Assembly: GCF_001310635.1 (NCBI RefSeq) | Contig: NZ_BAXR01000003.1 | Coordinates: 108,261 to 172,260 of the forward strand | Length of the DNA: 64,000 nucleotides | Direction: 5' to 3' | Origin: Bacillus sp. JCM 19034 | GTDB lineage: Bacteria; Bacillota; Bacilli; Bacillales; Bacillaceae_D | Part shown: positions 8,511-17,768 of the stretch, one piece after another | How positions within the stretch are numbered: the first letter of the stretch is position 1 | Layout: each line of letters begins with the position of its first letter | The notes under the pieces: model-generated | Databases searched by the model: none | What the model was told of the DNA's origin: nothing | Seen by the model: only the letters and a program-made list of their open reading frames with translations | Translations under genes and position numbers: made by a program

Positions 8511-9305
8511 ATGGCTATTAAATTAGATCTAGCAAATGTCGGAAAAGTATTTCAAACGAGAACCGGAAATGTCGAAGCATTAAAAAATATCTATCTCTCG
8601 GTGAAACCAGGAGAATTTCTATCTGTCGTTGGTCCAAGCGGTTGTGGGAAAAGTACCATCATGAGAATTATTGCGGGACTTGATCGACCAACAAGTGGAA
8701 ATGTGTACTTGAATGAAGAGCCACTTGGTAAAATTGCTAATGGCGTCGCTGTTGTCTTTCAAAAGGATGTTCTACTAGCATGGAGGACAATTTTAGATAA
8801 TGTTTTATTTCCACTCGAATTAAAGGGGATAACGTGGTTTGATCGACCTAGCCGGCAAACGAATCGTTCAAAAGCATTAGAATTGTTAGAGTCAGTTGGA
8901 TTAAAAGGATTTGAAGACAAATATCCACATGAGCTTTCAGGTGGTATGAGACAACGGGTTGCCATTTGTCGTGCTCTTATTCAAGATCCCAAGCTTTTAC
9001 TGATGGATGAACCTTTCGGAGCACTAGATGCGTTAACTCGTGAACAAATGATGTATGACTTATTAAAGTTATCTGACAAATATGGATTTACGACTATTTT
9101 TATTACTCATAGCATAGAAGAAGCGGTATTTTTATCAGATAAGGTTGTTGTTATGTCTGGGAGACCTGGAACTATTTTAAAGGAAATACCAATAGAATTG
9201 GAACGACCAAGAAGTAGCGAATCACGAGCAAATTCATATTTCAATACACATGTCCGTGAGATTCGCTCCATCTTCCAATCACAAGGGATTTTAGCTGAAG
9301 CATAA
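8511..9305 (+). CDS. NitT/TauT-type ABC importer ATPase
   Basis: A 264-residue ATPase of the SsuB/TauB/ThiZ type. Motifs are Walker A GPSGCGKST, Q-loop VFQKDVLLAW, signature ELSGGMRQRV, Walker B LLLMDEPFGALDALTR and switch FITHSIEEAV. ATG 8511 is chosen because GGAGGAGGGAG lies just upstream, at the 3' end of the permease gene. An upstream frame extension to 8442 overlaps the permease and is not needed. It energises the importer made with the permease upstream and the lipoprotein downstream. Confidence 0.9.
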   Translation: MAIKLDLANVGKVFQTRTGNVEALKNIYLSVKPGEFLSVVGPSGCGKSTIMRIIAGLDRPTSGNVYLNEEPLGKIANGVAVVFQKDVLLAWRTILDNVLFPLELKGITWFDRPSRQTNRSKALELLESVGLKGFEDKYPHELSGGMRQRVAICRALIQDPKLLLMDEPFGALDALTREQMMYDLLKLSDKYGFTTIFITHSIEEAVFLSDKVVVMSGRPGTILKEIPIELERPRSSESRANSYFNTHVREIRSIFQSQGILAEA

Positions 9306-9320
9306 AAGGGGGAAATAATT

Positions 9321-10397
9321 ATGAAAATTTTTTTAAAATTCTTACTACTAATGCTGCTATTGATCGTAACATTAGCTGCTTGCGGTAAAAGTGATGCCAT
9401 AGAGAAGACAGAAGATCAGTTATCTGGTATGAATGATTCGAATGAAGAGATTGGCGAGGGTAACACTGGAGATGGAATCACAATTGGAGAACCTGAAGTA
9501 ACAAATGTAACATTACGGTTAAATTGGCGCTTTAAAGGCGAATTCTCACCATTTTTTGTTGCACAAGAGAAAGGTTTTTTTGATAAATATGGCTTGAATG
9601 TGGATGTGCTAGAAGGTAATGGTTCAACTAGTACGATGCAAGCTGTTGCTCAAGGACAGGATGATTTTGGTGTTACTTCAACCGTTGAGCCATCACAGGG
9701 GCTCGTTGAAGGAATGCCTATTAAAATGATTGCTTCCTATATGAACCGTTCTCCAATCATGATTGCCTCACATCCAGATACACCAGTTGAGACACCGAAG
9801 GATTTAGAAGGAAAAAGCATTGCGATGGCGATAGCCTCAACTTTTACAAATGTGTATCCATTTTTCTTAGAAAGTAATGAAGTTGATGAATCATTAGTTA
9901 ATTCTGTACAGGTTGAAAGCTCAGCTCGCAACGGCTTGTTTTTAACTAAAGAAGTTGATGCGGTTGCCATCTTTTCGACAAACGAATACCCGCTCTTTGA
10001 GAAGGAATTAGATGTAGAGTTAACGTCACTTTATTTAGCAGATTTTGGCTATGACTTAGCTGGTTTAACATTGATCGGAAATGAGTCGTTTTTAGAAGAT
10101 AATCCGAATACGGTGAAACGGTTTTTAGCTGCTATTGATGAGGCGTTTGAATATACACTTGCTAATAAAGAAGAAACTGTAGAATTAGTGATGGAACTTT
10201 TCCCGGATGCGATGGACGCCGAAACAGCCCTTATGCAGCTAGAATTTCTAGAAGAAATTGCTTTGTTTGAAGACGTACCTTATGGATGGATGTCAAAAGA
10301 GAATATGGAGGATACGTTAGATATTTTAGAAATAAGTGATTTAATTTCAGAACGTTATGACGTTGAACGCTATTTCACAAATGAATTTTTTGAATAA
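9321..10397 (+). CDS. NMT1/ThiY-type substrate-binding lipoprotein
   Basis: A 358-residue extracellular binding protein. A signal peptide ends in the lipobox LAAC (Cys at residue 21), and an acidic, flexible linker follows. The binding domain begins at LRLNWRFKGEFSPFFVAQEKG, the classic opening of the NMT1/SsuA/ThiY family, and includes GNGSTSTMQAVAQGQDDFGV. The N-x-R-x-x-G-x-F-x-PF pattern resembles ThiY/RibY proteins, which bind pyrimidine- or isoalloxazine-like rings. That fits a heterocycle as ligand but does not prove it. Start ATG 9321 follows AAGGGGGAAA. A hairpin separates it from the next gene, which may raise its transcript level over the rest of the operon. Confidence 0.87.
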   Translation: MKIFLKFLLLMLLLIVTLAACGKSDAIEKTEDQLSGMNDSNEEIGEGNTGDGITIGEPEVTNVTLRLNWRFKGEFSPFFVAQEKGFFDKYGLNVDVLEGNGSTSTMQAVAQGQDDFGVTSTVEPSQGLVEGMPIKMIASYMNRSPIMIASHPDTPVETPKDLEGKSIAMAIASTFTNVYPFFLESNEVDESLVNSVQVESSARNGLFLTKEVDAVAIFSTNEYPLFEKELDVELTSLYLADFGYDLAGLTLIGNESFLEDNPNTVKRFLAAIDEAFEYTLANKEETVELVMELFPDAMDAETALMQLEFLEEIALFEDVPYGWMSKENMEDTLDILEISDLISERYDVERYFTNEFFE

Positions 10398-10406
10398 AAG
10401 AAGAGA

Positions 10407-10433
10407 GGTTCAAAGGGAGAATCCCTTTGAACC
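10407..10433 (+). terminator. Intercistronic stem-loop after the binding-protein gene
   Basis: A perfect 12-bp stem, GGTTCAAAGGGA with TCCCTTTGAACC, closes a three-base loop. No T run follows, so it is more likely a partial terminator or mRNA 3'-end stabiliser than a full stop. Confidence 0.7.
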
Positions 10434-10463
10434 ATTCGTCCTATATAGCAGGAGGAGATAATT

Positions 10464-11087
10464 TTGCCATATGATTCAAAATATTTATGCCAAACGTTGC
10501 AATCAGCTTTAGTTGTTGTTGATATGCAAAATGACTTCGTCGCAAATGGTGGTGCTTTTCATCAATCGGGATTTTGTGTTAATCATTATCAAGCACTTGA
10601 ACCGATCATTATTTCCTTGATCGAACGAGCACGTAATGAGAACATACCTGTCATTTTTTTAAGAATGGTCCATACAACAGAAAATGATAAAGAAGGTGCT
10701 TGGGTTCAAAGAAGAAAAGCTAGAAAACATCCTAATAGCTGTCGAGAAGGAACATGGGGGAGTGAGTTTTATCATAAATTGCAGCCTAAGTTTGGTGATT
10801 ATGTAGTTGAGAAGCATCGGTACAGTGCTTTTTTAAATCCTGCATTTGAGGAACTATTACAATCATTACATATAAAAACGTTAATACTGATAGGAATTAA
10901 TACGAATACATGTGTCGAATCAACGGCAAGAGATGCCCATCAACGTGATTATCATGTTGTAGTAATTAAAGACGCGACAACGTGTGCGTTTAAAGATGCT
11001 TATCAGCCTTCTCTTACAACAATTGAGCGACATTTTGGTATCGTCATTTTAAGTGATGAATGGCATGAATTATATGGGGTAAGGTGA
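10464..11087 (+). CDS. Cysteine hydrolase, isochorismatase-like (biuret hydrolase/RutB type)
   Basis: A 207-residue cysteine hydrolase with the full D-K-C catalytic set: Asp20 in VVVDMQNDF, Lys117 in VVEKHRYSAF, Cys150 in INTNTCVESTARDA. The H-R-Y-S-A-F and N-T-C-V-E-S-T motifs are typical of ureidoacrylate hydrolase (RutB), biuret hydrolase (BiuH) and N-carbamoylsarcosine amidase. TTG 10464 is the likely start, after GGAGGAGATAA. In this operon the most economical role is hydrolysis of the open-chain product of ring opening (biuret or a ureido acid) with release of ammonia. The superfamily is certain; the exact substrate is inferred from neighbours. Confidence 0.85.
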   Translation: MPYDSKYLCQTLQSALVVVDMQNDFVANGGAFHQSGFCVNHYQALEPIIISLIERARNENIPVIFLRMVHTTENDKEGAWVQRRKARKHPNSCREGTWGSEFYHKLQPKFGDYVVEKHRYSAFLNPAFEELLQSLHIKTLILIGINTNTCVESTARDAHQRDYHVVVIKDATTCAFKDAYQPSLTTIERHFGIVILSDEWHELYGVR

Positions 11088-11113
11088 ATCTAATTCGGTT
11101 GGAGGTGGTTCAG

Positions 11114-12774
11114 GTGACTGATGTAATGAATCGTCGAGGATTAACAGTTAAAGGATTGCTTGAACTTGGACCTTTAGAAGGAGCAAGACTTGTTGCGGGG
11201 AAAGAAAACTTTAATCAAGTGATAAGTCGTGTAAATATCATTGGCTCTCCTGATGTATTAAATTTTGTTAGACCGCAAGAATTTATTATGACGACAGGCT
11301 ATCCATTTCGTGACCAAATGGAAAAGCTTGTGGCAATGCTGCCTCAATTAAAAGAAAAAAATGTAGCAGGGATTGGCATTAAAGTTCAACGATTTATTCC
11401 AGAAATCCCACAAAGCTTTATTGATAAGGCTAATGATTTGCAATTTCCTGTAGTTGAGATTCTACCAACAGCAGTATTTTCAGATATTGTTAGGGTTGCG
11501 ATGGAAGAAGTATTTTATCAAGAGTCTGAGCACTTAATTACGTTATATAATCGCGTTCAAGAATGTACAAAAGAAATTGCAGCTGGCAAAGATATTAAAG
11601 ATGTCATTTATCTTTTAGAAGAATTGGTCGGTAATCCAGTGGTCGTTTATGATTATGAACGAAAGATTATTGCTCCGTTACTAGAAGAAGTATTGGAAGA
11701 TTATGAATTAAAAAAAGTAGCACAATTATTAGAAAAAAAGGCTGGTAGTGGATTAAGGAAAATAACGATTAGAGATGAAACATTCTCAGCCATTGCGATC
11801 CCGCTCATAGCTGATTCGACATTGAATCATACTGCATTTATTGCTTGCATCGAAACGAATTATGAACTAACAGAAGTAGATTGTTTAACGATTGAAAAAG
11901 TAAGTACGTTGTTAAACATGGAACTTGCAAACATTGCTGCGAGAAATAAAATTGAAAAAAATATATTAACCAATTTTTAAAAGATCTACTATTAGGGGAA
12001 ATAACTTCTGATGTGGATCTGGAAGTTAGAACGCAAATGTTAGAATTAGATTTTGAAAAAAAATGGTTTCAAGTACTTGTGATTGACGTAGAAGACAAAA
12101 CGATACTAAAAGAAGAATTTTCTTATATGATTGCGACGTTATCGAAGGCAATAAAAGGGCAACTGTTTGGAACGGTTTTATTAGGTGAATTTACTTTATT
12201 ATTAATTGACTATACTCAAAAGTCGCTGCACAAAAGTTTCGTTTCCATTAAAAAAGAAGTGGATCGCTTCATGAGCTATAAAAATATACAAGATCGCTAT
12301 ACACTATGTGTTGGTGATGAAGTAAAGACGATCAAGGGGATTCATGAAAGCTACAATCGTGCTGTTAAGGTGAACTCAATCCGTCAACATTATACGACAG
12401 AGCAAAAGGTTATTCATTATCAAGATTTACATCTATTTCGATTGCTCTATTTAATTCCAGAAAATGATGAGCTAGTTCAATATACTGAAGAAATTTTAGG
12501 TGTATTAGAAAAAGCGTCAAAGAAATCAGTTAACTATATTGAAACACTTGAAGCTTATTTTCAAGCAAACCGCAATATTCGTCAAACAGCAGAAGATCTG
12601 TACACGCATTACAATACGGTCGTCTATCGTATGGAAAAAATTTCGTCGTTATTAAATGCTACGATTGATGATCCGGAAGTAAGTCTAGAATTACAAGTTG
12701 CCTTGAAACTTAGAAAAATGAAACAAATTCAATCAGAAAAAGTAAGACCGTTTGTTCATCAGAAGTATTCTTAG
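11114..12774 (+). CDS. PucR-family transcriptional regulator (apparent frameshift at 11955-11961)
   Basis: The first part has a PucR-type N-terminal domain (LTVKGLLELGPLEGARLVAG, NIIGSPDVLNFVRPQEFIMT). The second part ends with the C-terminal HTH_30 domain (LETYFQANRNIRQTAEDLYT, HYNTVVYRMEKI). The frame breaks in a run of seven A; with eight it continues as KYINQFLKDLLLGEITSDVD straight into the second part, so I treat this as one gene of about 550 residues. GTG 11114 has GGAGGTGG five bases upstream. PucR proteins control purine or other nitrogen-compound catabolism, usually as activators that sense a pathway intermediate. Its place inside the cluster suggests control of this operon. Confidence 0.85.
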
Positions 12775-12811
12775 CAGGCTATAGGAAAGTTGATAATTAA
12801 GGAGGAAAGCA

Positions 12812-14019
12812 ATGGATAAATGGAATGCGTTTAGACAAGATCAGTTAAACATAGTTGAAACAGATCGAGGGTTATTTAAGGGAAAATCATTTGCAGTAAA
12901 GGATGTTTTTGCTGTGAAAGGGCTTATTGCTGGAGCTGGTAACCTGATTGGGAGAAGACTCATACAGCAGCGAGGGATCATGCAGTCGTCGTCAAAAGGT
13001 TATTAGATGAAGGAGCCGTTTTAGAAGGCACCACTCATACAGATGAGCTGATGTTTAGTTTAAATGGTGAAAATGTTCATTATGGAACACCGGTTAATCC
13101 AACAGATATTACACGAATACCTGGCGGTTCATCTAGTGGTTCAGCAGTAGCGGTTGCCTCAGGTGCAGTTGATTTCGCACTTGGTACAGACACAGGTGGA
13201 TCTGTTCGAATTCCCGCAAGCTATTGTGGTGTCTATGGGTTTAGACCTACGCATGGAGCAGTTTCAATAAATGGAGTGATTCCGCTTGCGAGGCGATTCG
13301 ATACGGTAGGATGGATGACAAGAGAGATTGATCTACTTATTGAAATAGGCTCACATTTAATTGAACAAAGCAAAGAAAAACACTCAATTGAAAGAATGAT
13401 TGTACCAGAGGATATACTAGAGCTTTGCAGCAACGAGTGCCAACAGGCATTTGCCAAACAAATTGAAAAAGTAAAAGCGTTTGTGAAAAACATCGAATCT
13501 CGTCGGATTGGGTCAGACGGAATAGAGCATTGGTTACATACTTTTCGAACATTGCAAGGTTATGAAGTATGGCAAGAGCATGGACGATGGATCGAGGAGA
13601 ATCAGCCGAGCTTTGGGAAAGATATTGACCAACGATTTAAGTGGTCAAGTACGATTACTAAGGCTGAATATGAACAAGCGAAATTGGAGCAGGAAACTTG
13701 CAAAGATCAGTTATTACAGCTAGTAGATAATGATTGTTTTATTATAATGCCGACATCACCTTCTATCGCACCACCGTTACATGCAAATGGAGAGCAGTTA
13801 GAGAAACAGCGTAAACGTACATTACTAATGACGTGTATTAGTGGAATAACAGGTGCTCCACAAGTGTCTTTGCCTTATATGCAAGTTAATGGTCTTCCTG
13901 TAGGATTGTCGTTAATTGGGGCACCGAAGCAAGATTTAGTAATGCTTGATTGGGTGAGACAATTTGAAAGAGAAGAAAAGAAACTGGAGGAATCTACAAT
14001 TGAAATTAGCCACTATTAA
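12812..14019 (+). CDS. Amidase-signature hydrolase (apparent frameshift near 12943)
   Basis: An amidase-signature enzyme of about 402 residues with the Ser-cisSer-Lys site: Lys in SFAVKDVFAVKG, the cis-Ser and nucleophile in GGSSSGSAVAVASG and GTDTGGSVRIPASYCGVYGF. The short N-terminal frame from ATG 12812 (AAGGAGG upstream) stops early. One C added to the CC at 12943-12944 joins it as AGNPDWEKTHTAARDHAVVV to the larger second frame. Relatives include allophanate hydrolase, AtzE, ureidomalonase and plant AMI1. Allophanate or a ureido/malonamic intermediate is plausible here. It lacks the extra C-terminal domain of full-length allophanate hydrolase. Confidence 0.83.
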
Positions 14020-14848
14020 TTATCACCAGAAGGAACAGGCAGCAATCGTAACAAATGAGGGATATCTATTAATTGAAACAATCAATAAATTAGAAGAGAA
14101 ACAATGGCCAACAACTGTTTTTGAATTGATTATAGATCAAACGATAAAAGAGGTAACCGAATGGTATGAGCATAGTAAGCAAATAGCAAGCTATGAGAAG
14201 GTAGAGTTTAAAGAAACACAGCTAGCACCACTTTACCGACAGCCGCGAAAAATTTGGGGAATAGGGATGAATTACTTGGATGGGAAGCCTGATCACGTTA
14301 CAGCTTATACTGACCCAGTAAGCTTCATGAAACCAGATACTAGTATAATCGGAATGAATGATACAATTCACATTCCTAAAGGATCGACCAATACAACAGC
14401 TGAGGCAGAGCTAGCGATTATCATCGGAGAGCGTTGCAAAGACATAAATGAAGATGATGCACAGAAATACATTGTTGGGTATACGTCTGCTCTTGATATG
14501 ACTGAGGCAGATATCCATGCTGAAAATCACCGTTATTTAACACGTGCCAAAAGCTTTGATACGTTTTTAAGTTTTGGACCTTATTTACTAATAAATGAAG
14601 CAGAGGAATTGTCAGAATTAACAATATCTACTGTGTTGAACAATCATGTCCAGTTTGAAAATAGTGTAGAGCATATGCGCTATCATCCTCATTATATCGT
14701 TGCGTTTCATTCAAAAGTGATGACACTTTTACCAGGAGACGTCATATTAACAGGGACACCAGGGGCTGTCGTAATAAGAGACGGTGATGTCGTCGAGGCA
14801 CATGTTACTGGGAATCAGACTTTAGTTAATGTAACTAAGCAACAATAG
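14000..14848 (+). CDS. Fumarylacetoacetate hydrolase (FAH) family protein
   Basis: A 282-residue FAH-family enzyme. TTG 14000 gives the usual family opening MKLATINYHQKEQ and has GGAGG at 13986-13990; it overlaps the amidase end by 20 bases. The fold core has IWGIGMNYLDG, the metal ligands in TTAEAELAIIIG (E-x-E), SALDMTEADIHAENH and the typical RAKSFDTFLSFGPYL and LLPGDVILTGTPG. FAH enzymes cleave or decarboxylate beta-keto and oxaloacetate-type acids. Its job here could be to process the carbon skeleton left after nitrogen removal, but I cannot name the substrate. Confidence 0.83.
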   Translation: MKLATINYHQKEQAAIVTNEGYLLIETINKLEEKQWPTTVFELIIDQTIKEVTEWYEHSKQIASYEKVEFKETQLAPLYRQPRKIWGIGMNYLDGKPDHVTAYTDPVSFMKPDTSIIGMNDTIHIPKGSTNTTAEAELAIIIGERCKDINEDDAQKYIVGYTSALDMTEADIHAENHRYLTRAKSFDTFLSFGPYLLINEAEELSELTISTVLNNHVQFENSVEHMRYHPHYIVAFHSKVMTLLPGDVILTGTPGAVVIRDGDVVEAHVTGNQTLVNVTKQQ

Positions 14849-14864
14849 GGAGGAGGCATAGAGT

Positions 14865-16495
14865 ATGAAGACGTACCGGCCAACAACGATGGCATCTAAT
14901 GTGATGGTTTCAAGTCCACATTATCTTGCTTCACAAGCAGGAGTTTCTGTCTTACATGATGGAGCAATGCCCTTGAAGCAGCAATAGCTGTAGCCTCAAC
15001 TTTAGCCGTTGTCTATCCTCATATGAATGGAATAGGTGGTGATGGCTTTTGGCTTATTCATGATGCAAAGCATAAACGAATTAGTGGTCTTAATGCAAGT
15101 GGGAGAGCCGGCGAGCGGGCGTCTATCTCCTTTTATCGAGATCAAGGTTATACGAAAGTGCCGACGAGAGGATATTTAGCAGCAAATACAGTTCCGGGTG
15201 TTGTTGATGGATGGGAAAAAATCTATCACTATTCACAAAGGTATTTGTCTGGTACGTTCGCGTGGTCTACTTTACTAAAATCAGCAATTACTTATGCAAA
15301 AGACGGATTTCCGGTTACACCGAGCCAATATCATTGGACCGTTAATAATATTTATAACGATCAAACGAATTTACAAAACTATGAAGAATTTAAAAGGATC
15401 TTTTTAAATAACAATAATCAGCCTTTTCAGTATGGTGAATTAATGACAATACGTGATTTGGCTTGTACGTTAGAAGAAATTGCTGAAAAGGGTGCTCGTT
15501 CCTTTTATGAAGGAGTTATAACAAAAGCGATTATTGATGACCTAAAGAATAATGGGGGTCTTTTGACAGTGGATGATTTCTCTACTCATCAATCGGAGTG
15601 GATGGAGCCTCTTTCTGTTCCGTATCGTGATTATACTGCGTATAATCTTCCACCTAATACTCAAGGAATGACATCATTGGCCATCTTAAACATGTTAAAT
15701 CAGTTTGACCTTCATCACATTGAAGAAGGTTCTGCAGATTATCTTCATGTTATAGTTGAAGCGACAAAACTTGCTTTTCGTGATCGTGATCAATGGTTAA
15801 CCGATCCTCTTTTTTCTGATATACCTATTAAAGACTTGCTTTCTGTTAATAGAGCACAAGAGTTAGCGAAGCAAATTCAAATGGACACTTCATTTAATTA
15901 TGAAAAACTTCTCGATCCAAAAGGAGATACAGTTTGGTTTGGTGTCGTTGATCAAGCAGGCAATGCTGTTTCTTGCATTCAAAGTATTTACCATGATTTT
16001 GGTTCTGGTATTATTTCAAAAGGAACAGGGGTGCTTTTGCAAAATCGCGGTAGCTTCTTTTCACTAGAACCGGAGCATGTCAACAAACTAGAGCCTCGTA
16101 AACGTACGTTACATACACTAAATCCGGCTATCATTGTTGATGAAACAGGACCAGTTCTTATATATGGTACGATGGGTGGCGAAGGACAGCCACAAACTCA
16201 AGCGGCACTTGTAACTAGAATGATTGATTACGGTATGACGCCTCAAGAAGCAATTGAAGCACCAAGGTGGTTATACGGTCGGACGTGGGGAACAGAATCA
16301 AATAACATTAAGATTGAGTCGCGTTTTTCAAAGCAAGTTATCAATGAATTGAAACGACGAGGTCATCCAACGGAAATCGTTGCCCCTTTTACCGACATTA
16401 TGGGGCATGCTGGAGCGATTTTAATCGATAGGGAAACTGGAATGAAACATGGGGGAGCCGATCCGAGAGGGGATGGAATGGCAATAGGTTTTTAG
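14865..16495 (+). CDS. ywrD: Gamma-glutamyltransferase-like Ntn hydrolase, YwrD type (apparent frameshift near 14965)
   Basis: About 543 residues, last gene of the operon. The start is ATG 14865 after AGGGAGGAGG. The frame breaks near 14965, and one extra base there restores DGANALEAAIAVASTLAVVY, the normal N-terminal GGT motif, so I join both parts. The autoprocessing site is GDTVWFGVVDQAGNAVS, whose Thr would become the N-terminal nucleophile. GTGVLLQNRGSFFSLEP and GTMGGEGQPQTQAAL are also typical. There is no signal peptide, which fits cytoplasmic YwrD rather than secreted GGT. It probably hydrolyses a gamma-glutamyl or other amide intermediate; this is inferred only from the operon. Confidence 0.82.
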
Positions 16496-16634
16496 AAGAA
16501 TAACTAACAATATAAAATCATAATTCATCTTTTGTACATTCACAATATACTTTTTGAAAATAAAGTAGTTGTAATTATGAATATTATTGATATGAATAAT
16601 AACAGATGATGTTGTGATAATAGTTGATACGTTG

Positions 16635-16736
16635 CTATGGGTGGGCCGATTCCTGCAGGAGGAAAGGGTAGGTTGAAATCCACCGGCGTGCCAGTTAGTT
16701 CAACTCCCTCCTGAAGAAAGCGTGCCCCTCATCCTC
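16635..16736. repeat. Dispersed Bacillaceae-type intergenic repeat, copy A
   Basis: About 100 bp, roughly 85% identical by eye to the segment at 59582-59682. Shared blocks are GGAGGAAAGGG, TGAAATCCACCG, GTTAGTTCAAC, CCCTCCTG and AAAGCGTGCCCC. It is GC-richer than its surroundings. The pattern resembles the GACTCCTGCGGGAG...GTGAGACC...AAAGCGAGC repeat that I recall as dispersed between genes in many Bacillaceae. In this copy the outer stem is imperfect, so it may be a degenerate member. No function is known to me. Confidence 0.75.
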
Positions 16737-16827
16737 AAAAGCGGGTTCGAAGTGCTGTATCGTGACAAATCTCTTTTTAAAAAACTTGTTGACCGTCTCG
16801 CTTTTGCGAGACTTTGTCGACAGACTG

Positions 16828-16859
16828 ACCTAGTCCTCTTATTAGAGACTAGGTTTTTT
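16828..16859 (+). terminator. Rho-independent terminator
   Basis: A perfect 8-bp stem, ACCTAGTC with GACTAGGT, followed by a T run. It can end transcription from the ring-degradation operon 330 bases upstream. A second small hairpin (16794-16811) lies just before it. Confidence 0.8.
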
Positions 16860-17098
16860 GTTTAAAAACCCAACTATAATCATTATAATCTCATCGTTTA
16901 CGAACTCTATCCAACACGTCTGAATATTGCTACTAACTCTTTACGTGGAATACTTTTTTGTGAATCAGAATCTGACGAATATACGTTTTTCGCTATACAT
17001 TCTCTAAATGCTGAGATGAGTGTGAATTCATAATCAGTTCATATTACTGTGCTATTCTTGTATATAATTAATTTATATTGTAAGAAAGTTGGGATGAA

Positions 17099-17767
17099 AT
17101 GAATCGAATATTAGTTGTTGATGATGATCCGCATATTCGGAAATTAATTCGGCTATATTTAGAAAATAGTCAGTTCGAAGTTATTGAAGCTGTTGATGGT
17201 AAGGAAGCATTGGAAATTATTTCAGGTGAGCAAGTAGATCTAGCAATTGTTGATGTAATGATGCCGAATAAGGATGGGATTGAGTTAACGGAGGATATAC
17301 GCTCCTATTTAGATATTCCGATATTAATGGTGACAGCTAAAAGTGAATCCAAAGATAAAGTCAAAGCTTTTCGTGCTGGAACGGATGATTATGTCGTAAA
17401 ACCATTTGATCCACTTGAATTACTTTTAAGAGTTCAAGCACTATTAAAAAGGTATAATATCGCAACAGAGAACCAAGTTACAATTGGTTCGACTACTATA
17501 AATTTAGAAAAACATATTGTTTGCTCAGATGAACATTCAATTTTACTAAAGAAGAAAGAATGTGAATTGTTATTTGTACTAGCAAGTATTCCAGGGAAAA
17601 TTTTTACTAGAGCACAGTTGATTGAAAAAATATGGGGATTTGATTATGAAGGAGACGAACGAACGGTTGATGTACATATTAAACGTCTTAGAGAGAATGT
17701 CAATGTGTTTCCTGACTTAGCAATTACAACAGTAAGAGGCCTCGGGTACCGGCTAGAGGAGGTGTAA
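17099..17767 (+). CDS. OmpR/PhoB-family response regulator
   Basis: A 222-residue response regulator. The receiver domain has the acidic pair in VVDDDPHIRK, the phosphorylated Asp in LAIVDVMMPNKDG (about residue 52), Thr in ILMVTAKSES and Lys in YVVKPFDP. The C-terminal winged helix carries RAQLIEKIWGFDYEGDERTV, VDVHIKRLRENV and TTVRGLGYRLE. It is followed, two bases after its stop, by the histidine kinase, so the two form one two-component system. The gene upstream is unrelated and a terminator lies between. The target genes are not evident; the YugP-type peptidase downstream is one candidate. Confidence 0.92.
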   Translation: MNRILVVDDDPHIRKLIRLYLENSQFEVIEAVDGKEALEIISGEQVDLAIVDVMMPNKDGIELTEDIRSYLDIPILMVTAKSESKDKVKAFRAGTDDYVVKPFDPLELLLRVQALLKRYNIATENQVTIGSTTINLEKHIVCSDEHSILLKKKECELLFVLASIPGKIFTRAQLIEKIWGFDYEGDERTVDVHIKRLRENVNVFPDLAITTVRGLGYRLEEV

Positions 17768-17768
17768 G

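Larger units (their letters stand above)
16496..17098. other. Intergenic region with repeat and terminator
   Basis: No coding sequence is supported. It holds dispersed repeat copy A (16635-16736), a small hairpin GTCTCG/CGAGAC (16794-16811), a strong terminator (16828-16859) and the promoter region of the two-component system. Confidence 0.7.

Noticed and set aside
11955-11961. Programmed frameshifting or transcriptional slippage at A7 in pucR, the histidine kinase, rhaB and mscS
   Set aside because: The same kind of break appears in many unrelated genes and also in non-slippery contexts, so shared sequencing error explains it better.
16741-16770. GGTTCGAA-like string resembling a tRNA T-arm in the intergenic region after the ring operon
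   Set aside because: No acceptor, D or anticodon arm can be drawn around it.
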